64,000 nucleotides of DNA from Solobacterium sp. UBA3691 (GTDB lineage Bacteria; Bacillota_I; Bacilli_A; Erysipelotrichales; Erysipelotrichaceae): NCBI GenBank assembly GCA_002372175.1, contig DFIS01000076.1, positions 72,654 to 136,653 on the forward strand. Direction: 5' to 3'. The notes below the pieces were generated by a model, which was given only the letters and a program-made list of their open reading frames with translations, was not told the origin of the DNA and made no database searches. The position numbers and the translations under genes were made by a program. The first letter of the stretch is position 1. Each line of letters opens with the position of its first letter. Shown piece by piece: positions 1 to 8,360 of the stretch.

Positions 1-26
1 CCGTACACGTCACCAAGGTACTAAAT

Positions 27-83
27 AAGCTTTCGGAAATAACAGGCTCTTCAGCCTGAGATATATAACCGAAAGCTTTTTTC
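27..83 (+). terminator. Long two-part hairpin with T-tract
   Basis: AAGCTTTCGG (27-36) pairs with CCGAAAGCTT (69-78). An inner helix CAGGCT/AGCCTG (43-48/53-58) closes on a CTTC loop, and a run of T follows the outer stem. This looks like an intrinsic terminator for a gene left of the window. The stacked inner stem is larger than needed, so a leader or attenuator role cannot be excluded. Confidence 0.6.
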
Positions 84-126
84 TTATCTCTATGGCATTT
101 ATTGAAGATTACATAGTTTTATCTGA

Positions 127-135
127 TGTTATAAT
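127..135 (+). promoter_or_regulatory. Extended -10 promoter of the flavodoxin gene
   Basis: TG-T-TATAAT ends 32 nt before the ATG. No convincing -35 hexamer is present at 17 nt, which fits an extended -10 promoter. A purine-rich ribosome site (GGAAAGGA, 152-159) follows. Confidence 0.6.
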
Positions 136-167
136 CTGATTGTAAAATACCGGAAAGGAACTGAAAT

Positions 168-674
168 ATGAAATTAGCAGTGATTTGTGATTCAAAGACA
201 GGAAATACACTTAAGTGTGCAGAATGGATTGCTGAAGGCATGAACAGCGTAGATGGTATTGAAGCGAAGGCGTTCAAGATCGAAGAGGTTGATGAAGACT
301 TCGTTAAAGAATCCCGGGGTGTTGTTGTCGGCTGTCCGAGTTATGCGGCACTGATGACACCGGATATGCGCAACTGGCTGATGGGTGCCGGGAAGCTGGG
401 CATGGCCGGTAAGCTTGGCGGTGCTTTTGCGACAGAGCAGTTTACACACGGCGGTGCTGAACTTGTGATCCAGTCGATCCATACAAATATGCTTGTCTGG
501 GGCATGCTGGTATATTCCGGCGGAGGTTCAAAGGGCATGCCGGTCATCCATATCGGTCCGGTTGGCGTTAACGGCAACGTTGAAGCGCATAACGGTCTTG
601 AAAACTACGAGAATTATTTCCGTGTATTCGGTCAGCGTTTTGCCGAAAAGGCAGCCGAACTCTTCACAAAGTAA
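168..674 (+). CDS. Flavodoxin / NAD(P)H-dependent FMN reductase-like protein
   Basis: A 168-residue flavodoxin-fold protein. The N-terminal beta strand leads into SKTGNT (residues 9-14), the phosphate-binding loop for FMN. A second loop around GCPSYAA (about 56-62) should contact the isoalloxazine ring. The length is that of a complete single-domain flavodoxin or WrbA-like quinone reductase. It probably carries electrons, or reduces quinones with NAD(P)H, in the cytoplasm; the exact partner cannot be told from sequence. The start is set by GGAAAGGA 8 nt upstream. The gene stands alone between two terminators, with its own extended -10 promoter. Confidence 0.85.
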   Translation: MKLAVICDSKTGNTLKCAEWIAEGMNSVDGIEAKAFKIEEVDEDFVKESRGVVVGCPSYAALMTPDMRNWLMGAGKLGMAGKLGGAFATEQFTHGGAELVIQSIHTNMLVWGMLVYSGGGSKGMPVIHIGPVGVNGNVEAHNGLENYENYFRVFGQRFAEKAAELFTK

Positions 675-682
675 GTACAGGC

Positions 683-709
683 AACCGAAGGTCATCCTTC
701 GGTTTTTCT
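683..709 (+). terminator. Terminator of the flavodoxin gene
   Basis: AACCGAAGG (683-691) pairs with CCTTCGGTT (696-704) around a TCAT loop, followed by TTTTTC. Nine base pairs and a T-tract directly after the flavodoxin stop make a canonical intrinsic terminator. Confidence 0.9.
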
Positions 710-745
710 TTGAATGAATCTCACAAGGCTGCGGTATGCATTCTG

Positions 746-754
746 TGGTACAAT
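746..754 (+). promoter_or_regulatory. Extended -10 promoter of the FemAB operon
   Basis: TG-G-TACAAT lies 20 nt before the ATG at 775. No good -35 is visible. It follows the flavodoxin terminator directly, so it is the likely promoter for the two FemAB genes. Confidence 0.5.
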
Positions 755-774
755 GACAATACTGCAGACAGAAG

Positions 775-2010
775 ATGACAACTATGAAATTTATTAAAGA
801 TCTGGATAGAAACAGAAATGACAGATTTGTTACGGCCTCTGAACAGAATACACTGTTTCAGTGCTCACCGTGGGCAGATCTGAAGAAAAGTACCTGGCAT
901 CCGCATTTTGTCGGTGCCGAAGATGAGAACGGGGAACTGATTGCCACTGCTCTTGTTCTTGTAAGACCGTTAGTATTCGGACAGAATCTGATGTATATAC
1001 CGCGCGGTCCGGTCATGGACTGGCAGAATGATACGGTCGTTTCCTTTTTCATCAATGAACTGAAGAAGTATGCACGCAGTCTTCACTGCGCTGCTGTTCG
1101 CTTTGATCCGGCTGTGATCACAAGATCATATCCGTATGCGGACAGAAATGCCGAACATCCTGCCGAGCATCTTGACATGATTGCTTCTCTGACGCGTTTT
1201 GGGGCTGTTCACCGGGGTTTTACGACGATGATCGAAGAGAGTACCCAGCCGAGATTTAACGCTGAAATGGACGTTTTTGAGGGCTATGAGGCAAAGCTTG
1301 AACACCGTACACGCAAGTGTATCAATGCGGCAGTCAGAAAAGGAATCATTCTGCGCTCCGGCAAGGAGTATGTCTCTGACTTTGCCTCTGCCATGCACTA
1401 TACGGAAGTACGCAAGAAGATCGCCCTGCGTAATGAGGAATACTTCAGGCAGATGCTTGAAGTATACGGAGATAAGGGCATTTGTATTACCTCTTATCTG
1501 AACTTTCCGAAGCAGATCGGCATCCTTAAGGAACGTATAGATGCCTATAAACGTGATCTGGAAGGACCGCTCTCAAAGAAGAAGAAAGCGGAAACGGAGC
1601 AGAAGCTGGCACAGGACGAAAAGGAACTGGCACAGCTGCAGGAAGACTATCAGCGTGAAGGCCGTGATGAAGTCATTACCGGCGGTATTCTCGGTTGTTA
1701 TAACGATCAGCTGATGGAACTGTTTTATATGGGCAATAACCCGGATTATCTGCGTATGTACAGCAGTTATCTGTTATATAAGACATGTCTGGATATGTGT
1801 GTGGAGAAGGGTATACGCAGATGCAGCTTCGGCGGTATTGAAGGCACCCTGGATGATGGCCTGACACTGTTCAAATCAAACTGGCTGATGAATGTTGAAG
1901 AGTATATCGGAGAATTTAATATAGTCCTGAACAGACCTGTATACTGGATGTTTGACAAAGCATATCCGCTGGCATTAAAGACTGCCGCAAGACTAAGAGG
2001 AAGAAAATGA
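775..2010 (+). CDS. FemAB-family peptidoglycan interpeptide-bridge aminoacyltransferase (copy 1)
   Basis: A 411-residue protein of the Fem/MurM peptidyltransferase family. These use aminoacyl-tRNA to add bridge amino acids to the lysine side chain of lipid II at the inner face of the membrane. Two GNAT-like halves are separated by a charged helical arm (about 246-300, rich in K, E and Q), the coiled-coil insertion typical of FemA, FemX and MurM. The N-terminal region includes QCSPWADLKK and YIPRGPV, as in the family. Residue specificity cannot be read from sequence. ATG at 775 is weakly supported by AGAAG; a second ATG at 784 is possible. The stop overlaps the start of copy 2 by 4 nt. Confidence 0.9.
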   Translation: MTTMKFIKDLDRNRNDRFVTASEQNTLFQCSPWADLKKSTWHPHFVGAEDENGELIATALVLVRPLVFGQNLMYIPRGPVMDWQNDTVVSFFINELKKYARSLHCAAVRFDPAVITRSYPYADRNAEHPAEHLDMIASLTRFGAVHRGFTTMIEESTQPRFNAEMDVFEGYEAKLEHRTRKCINAAVRKGIILRSGKEYVSDFASAMHYTEVRKKIALRNEEYFRQMLEVYGDKGICITSYLNFPKQIGILKERIDAYKRDLEGPLSKKKKAETEQKLAQDEKELAQLQEDYQREGRDEVITGGILGCYNDQLMELFYMGNNPDYLRMYSSYLLYKTCLDMCVEKGIRRCSFGGIEGTLDDGLTLFKSNWLMNVEEYIGEFNIVLNRPVYWMFDKAYPLALKTAARLRGRK

Positions 2011-3284
2011 AACTGATCGTCGGTGTTGATCCGGAAAGATTTGATGAATTTGCGAAACGCTCGGATATTGCGCATTATTCCAAGACTTCGCCGTTTATTG
2101 CCTTCAAGTATCCCGAATACCGGAAGGGTGTGCTTGTCGGGATGGAGAATGAGCAGGGGGAGCTTGTGGCCTCAGCTGTAGTTCTGCAGAAGACATGCAG
2201 AGCGCCGATCATGAAGTTCAGCTACGTGCAGTACGGTTTTAACCTGGATATCAATGACCGTACACTGATCGCAGAGTTTTCCAAAGCTCTGGCAGACTAC
2301 GCAAAAAAGAGCGGCTCGGCCTTCCTGCGCATTGATCCGAATATCACACGTCTGCAGCACGAAAAAGACGGCAGGATCACTGAGAACGGCTTTAATCATG
2401 AATATGTGACAGAGATCCTGAAGGAACAGGGATATACACATCTTGGCTATAACTACGGCTACAGTGGTAACTGGATGAGCAGATTCACGTACTGCCTGGA
2501 TCTGGACAGAGATCTGAAGACGATCCGTAAAGGCATCAAGCGGTACAACACATATCACAAGAAGAATGAAGAGCGTCTGGTAACCGTCAGACGGGCATCC
2601 ATGGAAGAGCTTCCGGTACTGCTGAAGAGTCAGAAGGAACTCTCCGAAAAGCTTGGCTTCAAGCCCAAAGATCTTTCCTACTTTCAGAAACTCTGGAAGG
2701 CATACGGAGATGATGTTTACTATTACATCGCATCGGTAAATTATACTGAGTCTTTGCGGGCGCTGAAGCAGAAAGCGGAAGAACTGAAAGACTACGGGAA
2801 AAAGCTGAAGGACGAAAACAAGATTGCAAAAAACGATCAGGAGATCAGTGCACTGGAAAAGGAGATTGCTGAGATCTCGGCATCACCCCTGAATGACGGA
2901 CAGGAACATTTCCTCGGTGCCAAGTTCATCATCCGCCAGGATACCCATGCCTGGAATGTAAACATGTATACGACGAAGACATTCCTGAACTACCGCGGTG
3001 CTTTTGCCCTGCATGATTATGCGATCGCACATATGCATGAGCTCGGGGTAAAGACCTATGACTTTGAAGGCATCTCCGGAAGTATGGATCCCAAGGACGA
3101 GTATTACGGACAGACGGATTTCAAGAAGAGCTTCGGCGGTGATTATCTGGAATTCCTCGGTGAATTCGACGCTGTCTTCAATCGCCGGAAATATGAAGAA
3201 TGGAAGAAGGTCACCTGGTTTAACAGTCATGCCAGACGAAGGATACGCAGAGTGATCTACAGCCGTAAGAAAAAGACATCCTAG
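2007..3284 (+). CDS. FemAB-family peptidoglycan interpeptide-bridge aminoacyltransferase (copy 2)
   Basis: A 425-residue second Fem/MurM-type aminoacyltransferase, translationally coupled to copy 1 through ATGA. It has the same plan: an N-terminal GNAT-like half, a lysine- and glutamate-rich helical arm at about 248-293, and a C-terminal half containing TYDFEGISG and ending in an Arg- and Lys-rich tail. Copies 1 and 2 are divergent, so they probably add successive residues of a multi-residue bridge, as FemX/FemA/FemB or MurM/MurN do. That division of labour is inference. A terminator overlapping the stop ends the operon. Confidence 0.9.
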   Translation: MKLIVGVDPERFDEFAKRSDIAHYSKTSPFIAFKYPEYRKGVLVGMENEQGELVASAVVLQKTCRAPIMKFSYVQYGFNLDINDRTLIAEFSKALADYAKKSGSAFLRIDPNITRLQHEKDGRITENGFNHEYVTEILKEQGYTHLGYNYGYSGNWMSRFTYCLDLDRDLKTIRKGIKRYNTYHKKNEERLVTVRRASMEELPVLLKSQKELSEKLGFKPKDLSYFQKLWKAYGDDVYYYIASVNYTESLRALKQKAEELKDYGKKLKDENKIAKNDQEISALEKEIAEISASPLNDGQEHFLGAKFIIRQDTHAWNVNMYTTKTFLNYRGAFALHDYAIAHMHELGVKTYDFEGISGSMDPKDEYYGQTDFKKSFGGDYLEFLGEFDAVFNRRKYEEWKKVTWFNSHARRRIRRVIYSRKKKTS

Positions 3285-3298
3285 GATGCCTTTTTTTG
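3268..3298. terminator. Bidirectional terminator between FemAB copy 2 and gltX
   Basis: AAAGACATC (3273-3280 region) and GATGCCTTT flank a CTAG loop with one mismatch. A-runs on the left and T-runs on the right let it serve both the + strand FemAB operon and the convergent gltX gene. It overlaps the FemAB stop codon. Confidence 0.75.
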
Positions 3299-3299
3299 G

Positions 3300-4748
3300 T
3301 TATGCTTCAAGCTGTCTGATGGACAGAGCCAGACGGCGAAGTGTTTCTTCCTTGCCGAGGATCTCTGCGATCTCGATCGCACCGCCGGGGGTATTGGCCT
3401 TACCGGTGATCGCAAGCCGCAGGGGGAACAGTACCTGACCGTTCTTCATCTCGAGTCTTGCAGGAAGCTCCATCAGCTTTGTATGCAGGGTCTCCGCATC
3501 CCAGCTGTCGATGTTATTCAGTACTTCTTCGGCTGCTTTCAGCGAACGCAGAGCAATCTCCGGATTTGTCTTCATCTTCTTGTGATTATAAAGATCATTC
3601 TCATAAGAAGGGAATTCATCGAAGAAATCAAGCATCGGCGGGATCTCATTCAGGGTATTGGCTCTTGGCTGAACGATTGCGGCGATCTTCCTCCGGTCAA
3701 AATCACCCTTGACTGCCTGATCGATATACGGTGTGATCAGTGCTGTATATTCATCAAGAGACATGTTTCTGAGCCAGAGACCGTTGATCGAGGTAAGCTT
3801 TACAGGATCAAAGATCGCTCCTGATGTATTGATCCTCTTGACATTGAATGCCTGTACAAGCTCATCCAGTGTATACAGTTCCTGATTTGTCTCAGGAGCC
3901 CAGCCCAGCAGGGCAATATAGTTCAGGATCGCTCCCGGCAGGTATCCTTTGGCAACCAGATCCTGGAAGGAAGCATCGCCGTTTCGCTTGGAAAGCTTGC
4001 TGTGCTCATCCTTCATGACCGGCGGACAGTGGATGTAGCGCGGGATCTCCCATCCGAATGCCTCATACAGAAGGTTATACTTCGGCGCTGAGCTCAGGTA
4101 TTCCATGCCTCTGACAACATCGGTAATACCCATCAGATGGTCATCGATGACATTCGCAAAGTTATAGGTAGGGAAACCATCACTCTTGATCAGTACCTGT
4201 TCATCCAGTGTACTGTTTTCGACCGTGATGGAACCGAAGACTTCATCGTTGAACGTCGTTGTACCTGTTGTCGGAACATTCTGACGGATAACAAACGGCT
4301 CACCGGCTTCTACACGCTTTTCCGCTTCCTCAAGAGAGATCAGCTTGCAGGGATCATCATACTTGAAGGAGTCACCGCCGGCTTCTCTGAGGGCCTGGAT
4401 ATGTGCTTCATCGCAGAAGCAGTAGTGGGCTCCGCCTTTATGCACCAGTTCCTTTGCATACTTCATGTAAAGACCGCTCTTTACACGTTCGCTCTGTACA
4501 TAAGGACCGACGGGACCGCCGATATCCGGTCCTTCATCATGCTGAAGACCGCAGGCACGCATCGTATCATAGATGATGTCTGTGGCACCTTCCACAAGAC
4601 GGCCCTGGTCGGTATCTTCAATACGCAACAGAAAGGCTCCGTTAGGATCCTTCTTGGCGATCAGGTAGGCATACAGCGCTGTCCTCAGGTTTCCGATATG
4701 CATATACCCTGTAGGACTAGGCGCAAATCTTGTTCGTATCTGTGACAT
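3300..4748 (-). CDS. gltX: Glutamyl-tRNA synthetase
   Basis: A 482-residue class I aminoacyl-tRNA synthetase that charges tRNA-Glu. The HIGH motif is HIGN at 17-20 after FAPSPTGYM, and the KMSKS-equivalent KLSKR is at 251-255. The C-terminal anticodon-binding region is complete, and the length is normal for a bacterial GluRS. The window shows no separate GlnRS, and many Bacillota use GluRS plus GatCAB to make Gln-tRNA, so this enzyme may also mischarge the tRNA-Gln found at 6876. The start has AAAGGAAG about 11 nt upstream. It is a single-gene unit, divergent from the GH43 lipoprotein. Confidence 0.97.
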   Translation of the reverse strand: MSQIRTRFAPSPTGYMHIGNLRTALYAYLIAKKDPNGAFLLRIEDTDQGRLVEGATDIIYDTMRACGLQHDEGPDIGGPVGPYVQSERVKSGLYMKYAKELVHKGGAHYCFCDEAHIQALREAGGDSFKYDDPCKLISLEEAEKRVEAGEPFVIRQNVPTTGTTTFNDEVFGSITVENSTLDEQVLIKSDGFPTYNFANVIDDHLMGITDVVRGMEYLSSAPKYNLLYEAFGWEIPRYIHCPPVMKDEHSKLSKRNGDASFQDLVAKGYLPGAILNYIALLGWAPETNQELYTLDELVQAFNVKRINTSGAIFDPVKLTSINGLWLRNMSLDEYTALITPYIDQAVKGDFDRRKIAAIVQPRANTLNEIPPMLDFFDEFPSYENDLYNHKKMKTNPEIALRSLKAAEEVLNNIDSWDAETLHTKLMELPARLEMKNGQVLFPLRLAITGKANTPGGAIEIAEILGKEETLRRLALSIRQLEA

Positions 4749-4827
4749 AGTTATATCTTCCTTTAGCCTTATTATTTTAGCTTATACAAATCATTCCTTC
4801 AATGCCGAATGGGATCATCGGTATACG

Positions 4828-4836
4828 TGATATAAT
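4828..4836 (+). promoter_or_regulatory. Extended -10 promoter giving a leaderless GH43 mRNA
   Basis: TG-A-TATAAT ends 7 nt before the ATG at 4844. Transcription would start at, or within a base of, that ATG. No Shine-Dalgarno precedes it, so the mRNA is predicted to be leaderless. Confidence 0.6.
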
Positions 4837-4843
4837 TATGTAC

Positions 4844-6841
4844 ATGCAAAAGTTAAGGAATACCATCGCAGTTTTATCCCTCGCCGTATCCGTGTTTTCC
4901 GGGTGTTCGGCATCAGCCGCATCATACACTGTATCCGATGCCGAGAATGACGGACTGTGGCAGTATACGGAGATCTCAGGACAAAAGATCGAAAACATGG
5001 ATCTTGGCAGGGAGTACTCTGTTTCGTTCTGGCTTTTTCCTGCGGAGAATTTTACGGACAGCACGCTCTTCTTTGCCGGTGATGAAGAGAATTATGTATT
5101 GTGTACAAACAGAGGCATCAACGGTGAAGTCTTCAGCGGTATTACGCTTTCATCACATTTCGGCGGTGAAGATTACTGGATCGTCGCAGATGGTGATCAT
5201 GCGCCGATGACATCACGCTGGAATCAGATCACGGTGAATATCAGTTCAGCCAAAGCGGAGATATGGCTGAACGGAGAAAAGGCAGCAGAAGGAGATCTGC
5301 GCCATTCCCGCAGCACGGATACGATCCTCGTCGGTGATGATCCCCTCGGACTGCGGAAGATGCATGGGAATATCTCCGGCTTTACCGTCAGCAGTTCGCT
5401 TTCTTCCGCGCAGCAGATCAAAGATGCATATGACGGGAAACTTGCGGATGTGCTGCTTGATACCGTACGCTTCAGCGATCAGGATCATCTTTGCCGCAGT
5501 CTGTGGTTCCCCGACAATACCGTAGAGGGTTATCCGCTATTATGGCAGCGCAGCGAAGAGACAGTACTGATGGATGATACCGGCAGGCTCACCGATCCGG
5601 ATGCCTCCGGACAGGCTGTATTTACAGCGTCGATAACTACTGAGCATTCTTCTGCACAGAAGCAATTTACATTCACACTGCCCGGAAAAACGCCGGAAGG
5701 ACTGCTGCAGAACACTATGAAGATACTGGATGCGGAAGTGGAAGGAACCATATTCAGCGGTACACAACTGCCGGCAGTATCGGCTGACGGTGTACAGTTT
5801 TCCTATCAGGTGAAAAGCGGTCAGGCACACTTTGAGGATAACGTATTGTACAAAGATACCGATGCGGAAAGGGAAACGGTAACTTTTGAGGCTGCTGCCG
5901 AATATGGTGATCTTTCTTCCGCAAAGACCTATACAGTCGTTATGCTCGATGAAGCATACGGCTATGCGATGGCATATTTTAACGGCGAAGTGGATGCCGA
6001 GAGGGTCAGTCTGGCATTAAGCATGGATGGTCTTGTGTGGGATCAGCTTTCCGGCAGTGATGTCAGCAGCCGTCTTTATGTCGGCGAAAACTTCGGAACG
6101 ATGCGGCTTCGGGATCCTCATCTTTCCAGAGATGAGAATGGATCCTTTATCATGGCCGCAACTGAGGGCGGTGATCATCCGTTTATCTATCTTTACAGGT
6201 CCGATGATCTGCTGTCCTTTGATGAAGGTTACAGGCTGCTGGTCAGCTATCCTGATCATTCCCTCGGCATGAGCGGTAAGAAGGCATGGGCGCCGGAAGT
6301 ATACTACGATAATGAGAATCATGATTATCTGATCTATTATGCCGATCATCAGGAGGACAGGGGTCCTGTATATGTGATCCATACCGATCTTGACTTTACT
6401 GACGGGTATCTTCTGTATCCGCAGATCCTGTTTGATCCCGGTTATCCGGTAATTGACAGTACGATCTTTGTGATGAACGGTAAGTATCACATGATCTTCA
6501 AGGATGAACGGACAGCGGCACAGACGATCTATTCGGCGGAGACGGATGATCTGCAGGATGGTTTCCGTACGGTATATGACTGGAAGTATCTGCAGCTGAG
6601 AAGACCCGTAGAAGGGCCGATGGTATTCAGAGATATCCGCTCCGGGAGATATCATCTCTATGTAGATCATTTCTCTGCCCAGACCTTCTTTGCCGGTGAA
6701 TTTACGGGACTGGATTATGACAGTGAAGTAGACTGGTCGGATACCGGAAAGCTGGTTCTGCCGGAGCAGGATGTAAGACACGGCAGTATCATTCCTGTTA
6801 CCGAGAAGGAATATAAACGTATAGAATCTTCGTATAAATAG
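4844..6841 (+). CDS. Surface lipoprotein with LamG-like and GH43-type beta-propeller domains
   Basis: A 665-residue predicted secreted carbohydrate-active enzyme. The ATG at 4844 gives a lipoprotein signal peptide with a lipobox ending SVFSGC (Cys21); an upstream in-frame ATG at 4802 would bury it. A concanavalin/LamG-like domain spans about 30-200, an Ig-like linker region about 230-370, and a five-bladed GH43-like propeller about 375-660. The propeller shows RDPHLS (candidate catalytic Asp), KAWAPEVYYD and VEGPMVFRD (candidate acid Glu). The family mostly cleaves arabinan, xylan or related beta- or alpha-linked pentose glycans; the substrate here is unknown. It is a single gene, with no transporter or regulator beside it. 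Confidence 0.8.
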   Translation: MQKLRNTIAVLSLAVSVFSGCSASAASYTVSDAENDGLWQYTEISGQKIENMDLGREYSVSFWLFPAENFTDSTLFFAGDEENYVLCTNRGINGEVFSGITLSSHFGGEDYWIVADGDHAPMTSRWNQITVNISSAKAEIWLNGEKAAEGDLRHSRSTDTILVGDDPLGLRKMHGNISGFTVSSSLSSAQQIKDAYDGKLADVLLDTVRFSDQDHLCRSLWFPDNTVEGYPLLWQRSEETVLMDDTGRLTDPDASGQAVFTASITTEHSSAQKQFTFTLPGKTPEGLLQNTMKILDAEVEGTIFSGTQLPAVSADGVQFSYQVKSGQAHFEDNVLYKDTDAERETVTFEAAAEYGDLSSAKTYTVVMLDEAYGYAMAYFNGEVDAERVSLALSMDGLVWDQLSGSDVSSRLYVGENFGTMRLRDPHLSRDENGSFIMAATEGGDHPFIYLYRSDDLLSFDEGYRLLVSYPDHSLGMSGKKAWAPEVYYDNENHDYLIYYADHQEDRGPVYVIHTDLDFTDGYLLYPQILFDPGYPVIDSTIFVMNGKYHMIFKDERTAAQTIYSAETDDLQDGFRTVYDWKYLQLRRPVEGPMVFRDIRSGRYHLYVDHFSAQTFFAGEFTGLDYDSEVDWSDTGKLVLPEQDVRHGSIIPVTEKEYKRIESSYK

Positions 6842-6847
6842 AAAAAA

Positions 6848-6870
6848 CCTGTGAAATCACAGGCTTTATT
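6848..6870 (+). terminator. Terminator of the GH43 lipoprotein gene
   Basis: CCTGTGA (6848-6854) pairs with TCACAGG (6857-6863), followed by CTTTATTT. An A-run on the left also suits the convergent tRNA-Gln transcript from the other strand. Confidence 0.8.
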
Positions 6871-6875
6871 TACAA

Positions 6876-6950
6876 TGGCAGGGATAGAGAGATTCGAACT
6901 CCCGAATGACTGGTTCAGAGCCAGTTGCCTTACCGCTTGGCTATATCCCT
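6876..6950 (-). tRNA. tRNA-Gln (anticodon CUG)
   Basis: Read on the - strand, the acceptor stem AGGGATA pairs with TATCCCT, and the 3' end carries an encoded CCA. The D arm is GCC/GGC. The anticodon stem ACTGG/CCAGT closes a 7-nt loop CTCTGAA, giving anticodon CTG (reads CAG, Gln). The T arm is GGGAG/CTCTC with loop TTCGAAT. All arms fold, so it looks functional. Confidence 0.95.
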
Positions 6951-6962
6951 AGTGCACTATAT

Positions 6963-6990
6963 ATTTTACACAGTCTTGGAATTCTTTCAA
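6963..6990 (-). promoter_or_regulatory. Sigma-A promoter of tRNA-Gln
   Basis: On the - strand, TTGAAA (6990-6985) and TAAAAT (6968-6963) are separated by 16 nt. The -10 lies 12 nt before the first tRNA base, a normal position for a tRNA promoter. Confidence 0.65.
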
Positions 6991-7086
6991 GCATAAAATA
7001 CAAAAAAGTTTTTCAGCTCAGGAAAATATAATATGCAGGATATGTCTGGGTACAGTGACTTACGGTATTTAAACATAAGAGACAAG

Positions 7087-7095
7087 TGCTATAAT
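7087..7095 (+). promoter_or_regulatory. Extended -10 promoter giving a leaderless rdgB mRNA
   Basis: TG-C-TATAAT ends 7 nt before the rdgB ATG at 7103. No Shine-Dalgarno is present. This is probably the promoter for the whole rdgB-to-recD2 operon. Confidence 0.65.
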
Positions 7096-7102
7096 AACAT
7101 TT

Positions 7103-7690
7103 ATGAAACAGATCGTAATCGCCAGCAGCAATGCCGGAAAAATCAGAGAATTCAGGGAAATGCTGGAACCAAGGGGCTATACCGTCATCAGTCAGAATGA
7201 ACTGGGGGATGTCGGTGAAGCCGATGAGACCGGAACGACATTTCGTGAGAATGCCGTGATCAAGGCTGCCTATATCACGAACAAGTTCGGAATTCCGGCG
7301 ATCGCAGATGATTCGGGACTGGAGATCGATGCCTTCGGCGGTAAGCCCGGTGTCTACAGTGCCAGATTCCTCGGTCATGATACTCCCTATGAATACAAGA
7401 ACAGGATCATCCTGGAACGTATGGAGAATGAGGAAGTACGTACCTGCAGATATGTATGTGCGATCGCTTATACAGAACCGGGAAAGGATCCTGTCGTCTT
7501 TGAGGATACCTGTGAGTGCCTGATTGCCCGTGAACCGAAGGGGGAGAACGGGTTTGGCTACGATCCCATTATTTATTATGAGCCTCTGCACAAGACGATG
7601 GCAGAAATGACCAAGGATGAGAAGAATGCGATCTCTCACCGCGGCAAGGCTCTTGTCAAACTGGAGAACTGGCTGAATGAAGATCACTAA
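7103..7690 (+). CDS. rdgB: XTP/dITP pyrophosphatase (HAM1/RdgB family)
   Basis: A 195-residue house-cleaning NTPase that hydrolyses dITP, XTP and ITP to monophosphates, keeping deaminated purines out of DNA and RNA. The N-terminus has the family motif SSNAGKIREF (9-18). DDSGLEIDAFGGKPGVYSAR carries the catalytic and metal-binding acids, and ENGFGYDPI follows. The length is normal. Its ATG lacks a ribosome site and sits 7 nt after a -10 element. It begins an eight-gene run with only overlaps or zero gaps through recD2. The next gene starts 14 nt before its stop. Confidence 0.96.
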   Translation: MKQIVIASSNAGKIREFREMLEPRGYTVISQNELGDVGEADETGTTFRENAVIKAAYITNKFGIPAIADDSGLEIDAFGGKPGVYSARFLGHDTPYEYKNRIILERMENEEVRTCRYVCAIAYTEPGKDPVVFEDTCECLIAREPKGENGFGYDPIIYYEPLHKTMAEMTKDEKNAISHRGKALVKLENWLNEDH

Positions 7691-8360
7691 GACACTTGTT
7701 ACATGTGCATTTTTTAGCCTGATCGTATCGATCCTGCTGACAGTCATCGGGTTCTGGAGTTTTTATATGCCGTTTTACGAGAGCGAGTATTCGCAGAACA
7801 ATACCGTTCAGGCTACCGGCATGAAACATGATGACCTGATCAAAACGACAGAAGTGCTTTTTGATTACCTGAAAGATAACCGTGATGATCTGATCGTCCG
7901 CGTCAGTGTACATGGATATGTAAGAGAAGTCTTCGATACCAGAGAAAAGCTTCATATGAAAGATGTCAAGAAGCTTTATCTGAATGCGATGAGTGTCAGA
8001 AACTATCTGAGTATCATTGCGGTGGTACTGATCATTGCGGCATATATCATACAGAAACACGGATACCGGAAAATACTGCTGAACGGATACGGTACAGCTC
8101 TGATCATCTTTGGTGTCTTCATCCTTGCCATACTGTTCTATGCAATGCTGGACTTCAGCTCATTCTGGATCAATTTTCATGAGGTCTTTTTTGACAATGA
8201 TCTCTATCTTCTGGATCCCAATACGGAGATCCTCATCAATATGGTCCCTGAGCGTTTCTTCTTTGATCTGGTGATGCGCATCGTCAGCAGTTTTGCGGCC
8301 CTGTGTGCCTTCCTGTACATTGTGCTGAAGGTATTTGCCGGGAGAAAAGCGGATGTATAA
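7677..8360 (+). CDS. Integral membrane protein, TIGR01906/DUF1461-like
   Basis: A 227-residue membrane protein with a TM helix at about 7-29, an external loop of about 75 residues, then three more TM helices (about 106-125, 137-156, 195-218). The loop composition (HDDLIKTTEVLFDYLKDN and FDTREKLHMKDVKKL) and layout resemble the TIGR01906 family, whose function is unknown. It starts inside the end of rdgB (14-nt overlap) and its stop overlaps the trmL start, so it is co-translated with both. No catalytic motif was seen. Confidence 0.75.
   Translation: MKITKTLVTCAFFSLIVSILLTVIGFWSFYMPFYESEYSQNNTVQATGMKHDDLIKTTEVLFDYLKDNRDDLIVRVSVHGYVREVFDTREKLHMKDVKKLYLNAMSVRNYLSIIAVVLIIAAYIIQKHGYRKILLNGYGTALIIFGVFILAILFYAMLDFSSFWINFHEVFFDNDLYLLDPNTEILINMVPERFFFDLVMRIVSSFAALCAFLYIVLKVFAGRKADV

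Noticed and set aside
4802..4843. N-terminal extension of the GH43 protein from ATG 4802
   Set aside because: It would overlap the -10 element and place charged residues before the lipoprotein signal peptide.
6999..7012. A-run/T-run resembling a ComK box upstream of rdgB
   Set aside because: The A and T runs are separated by only about 3 nt rather than 5, and there is no second box at helical spacing.
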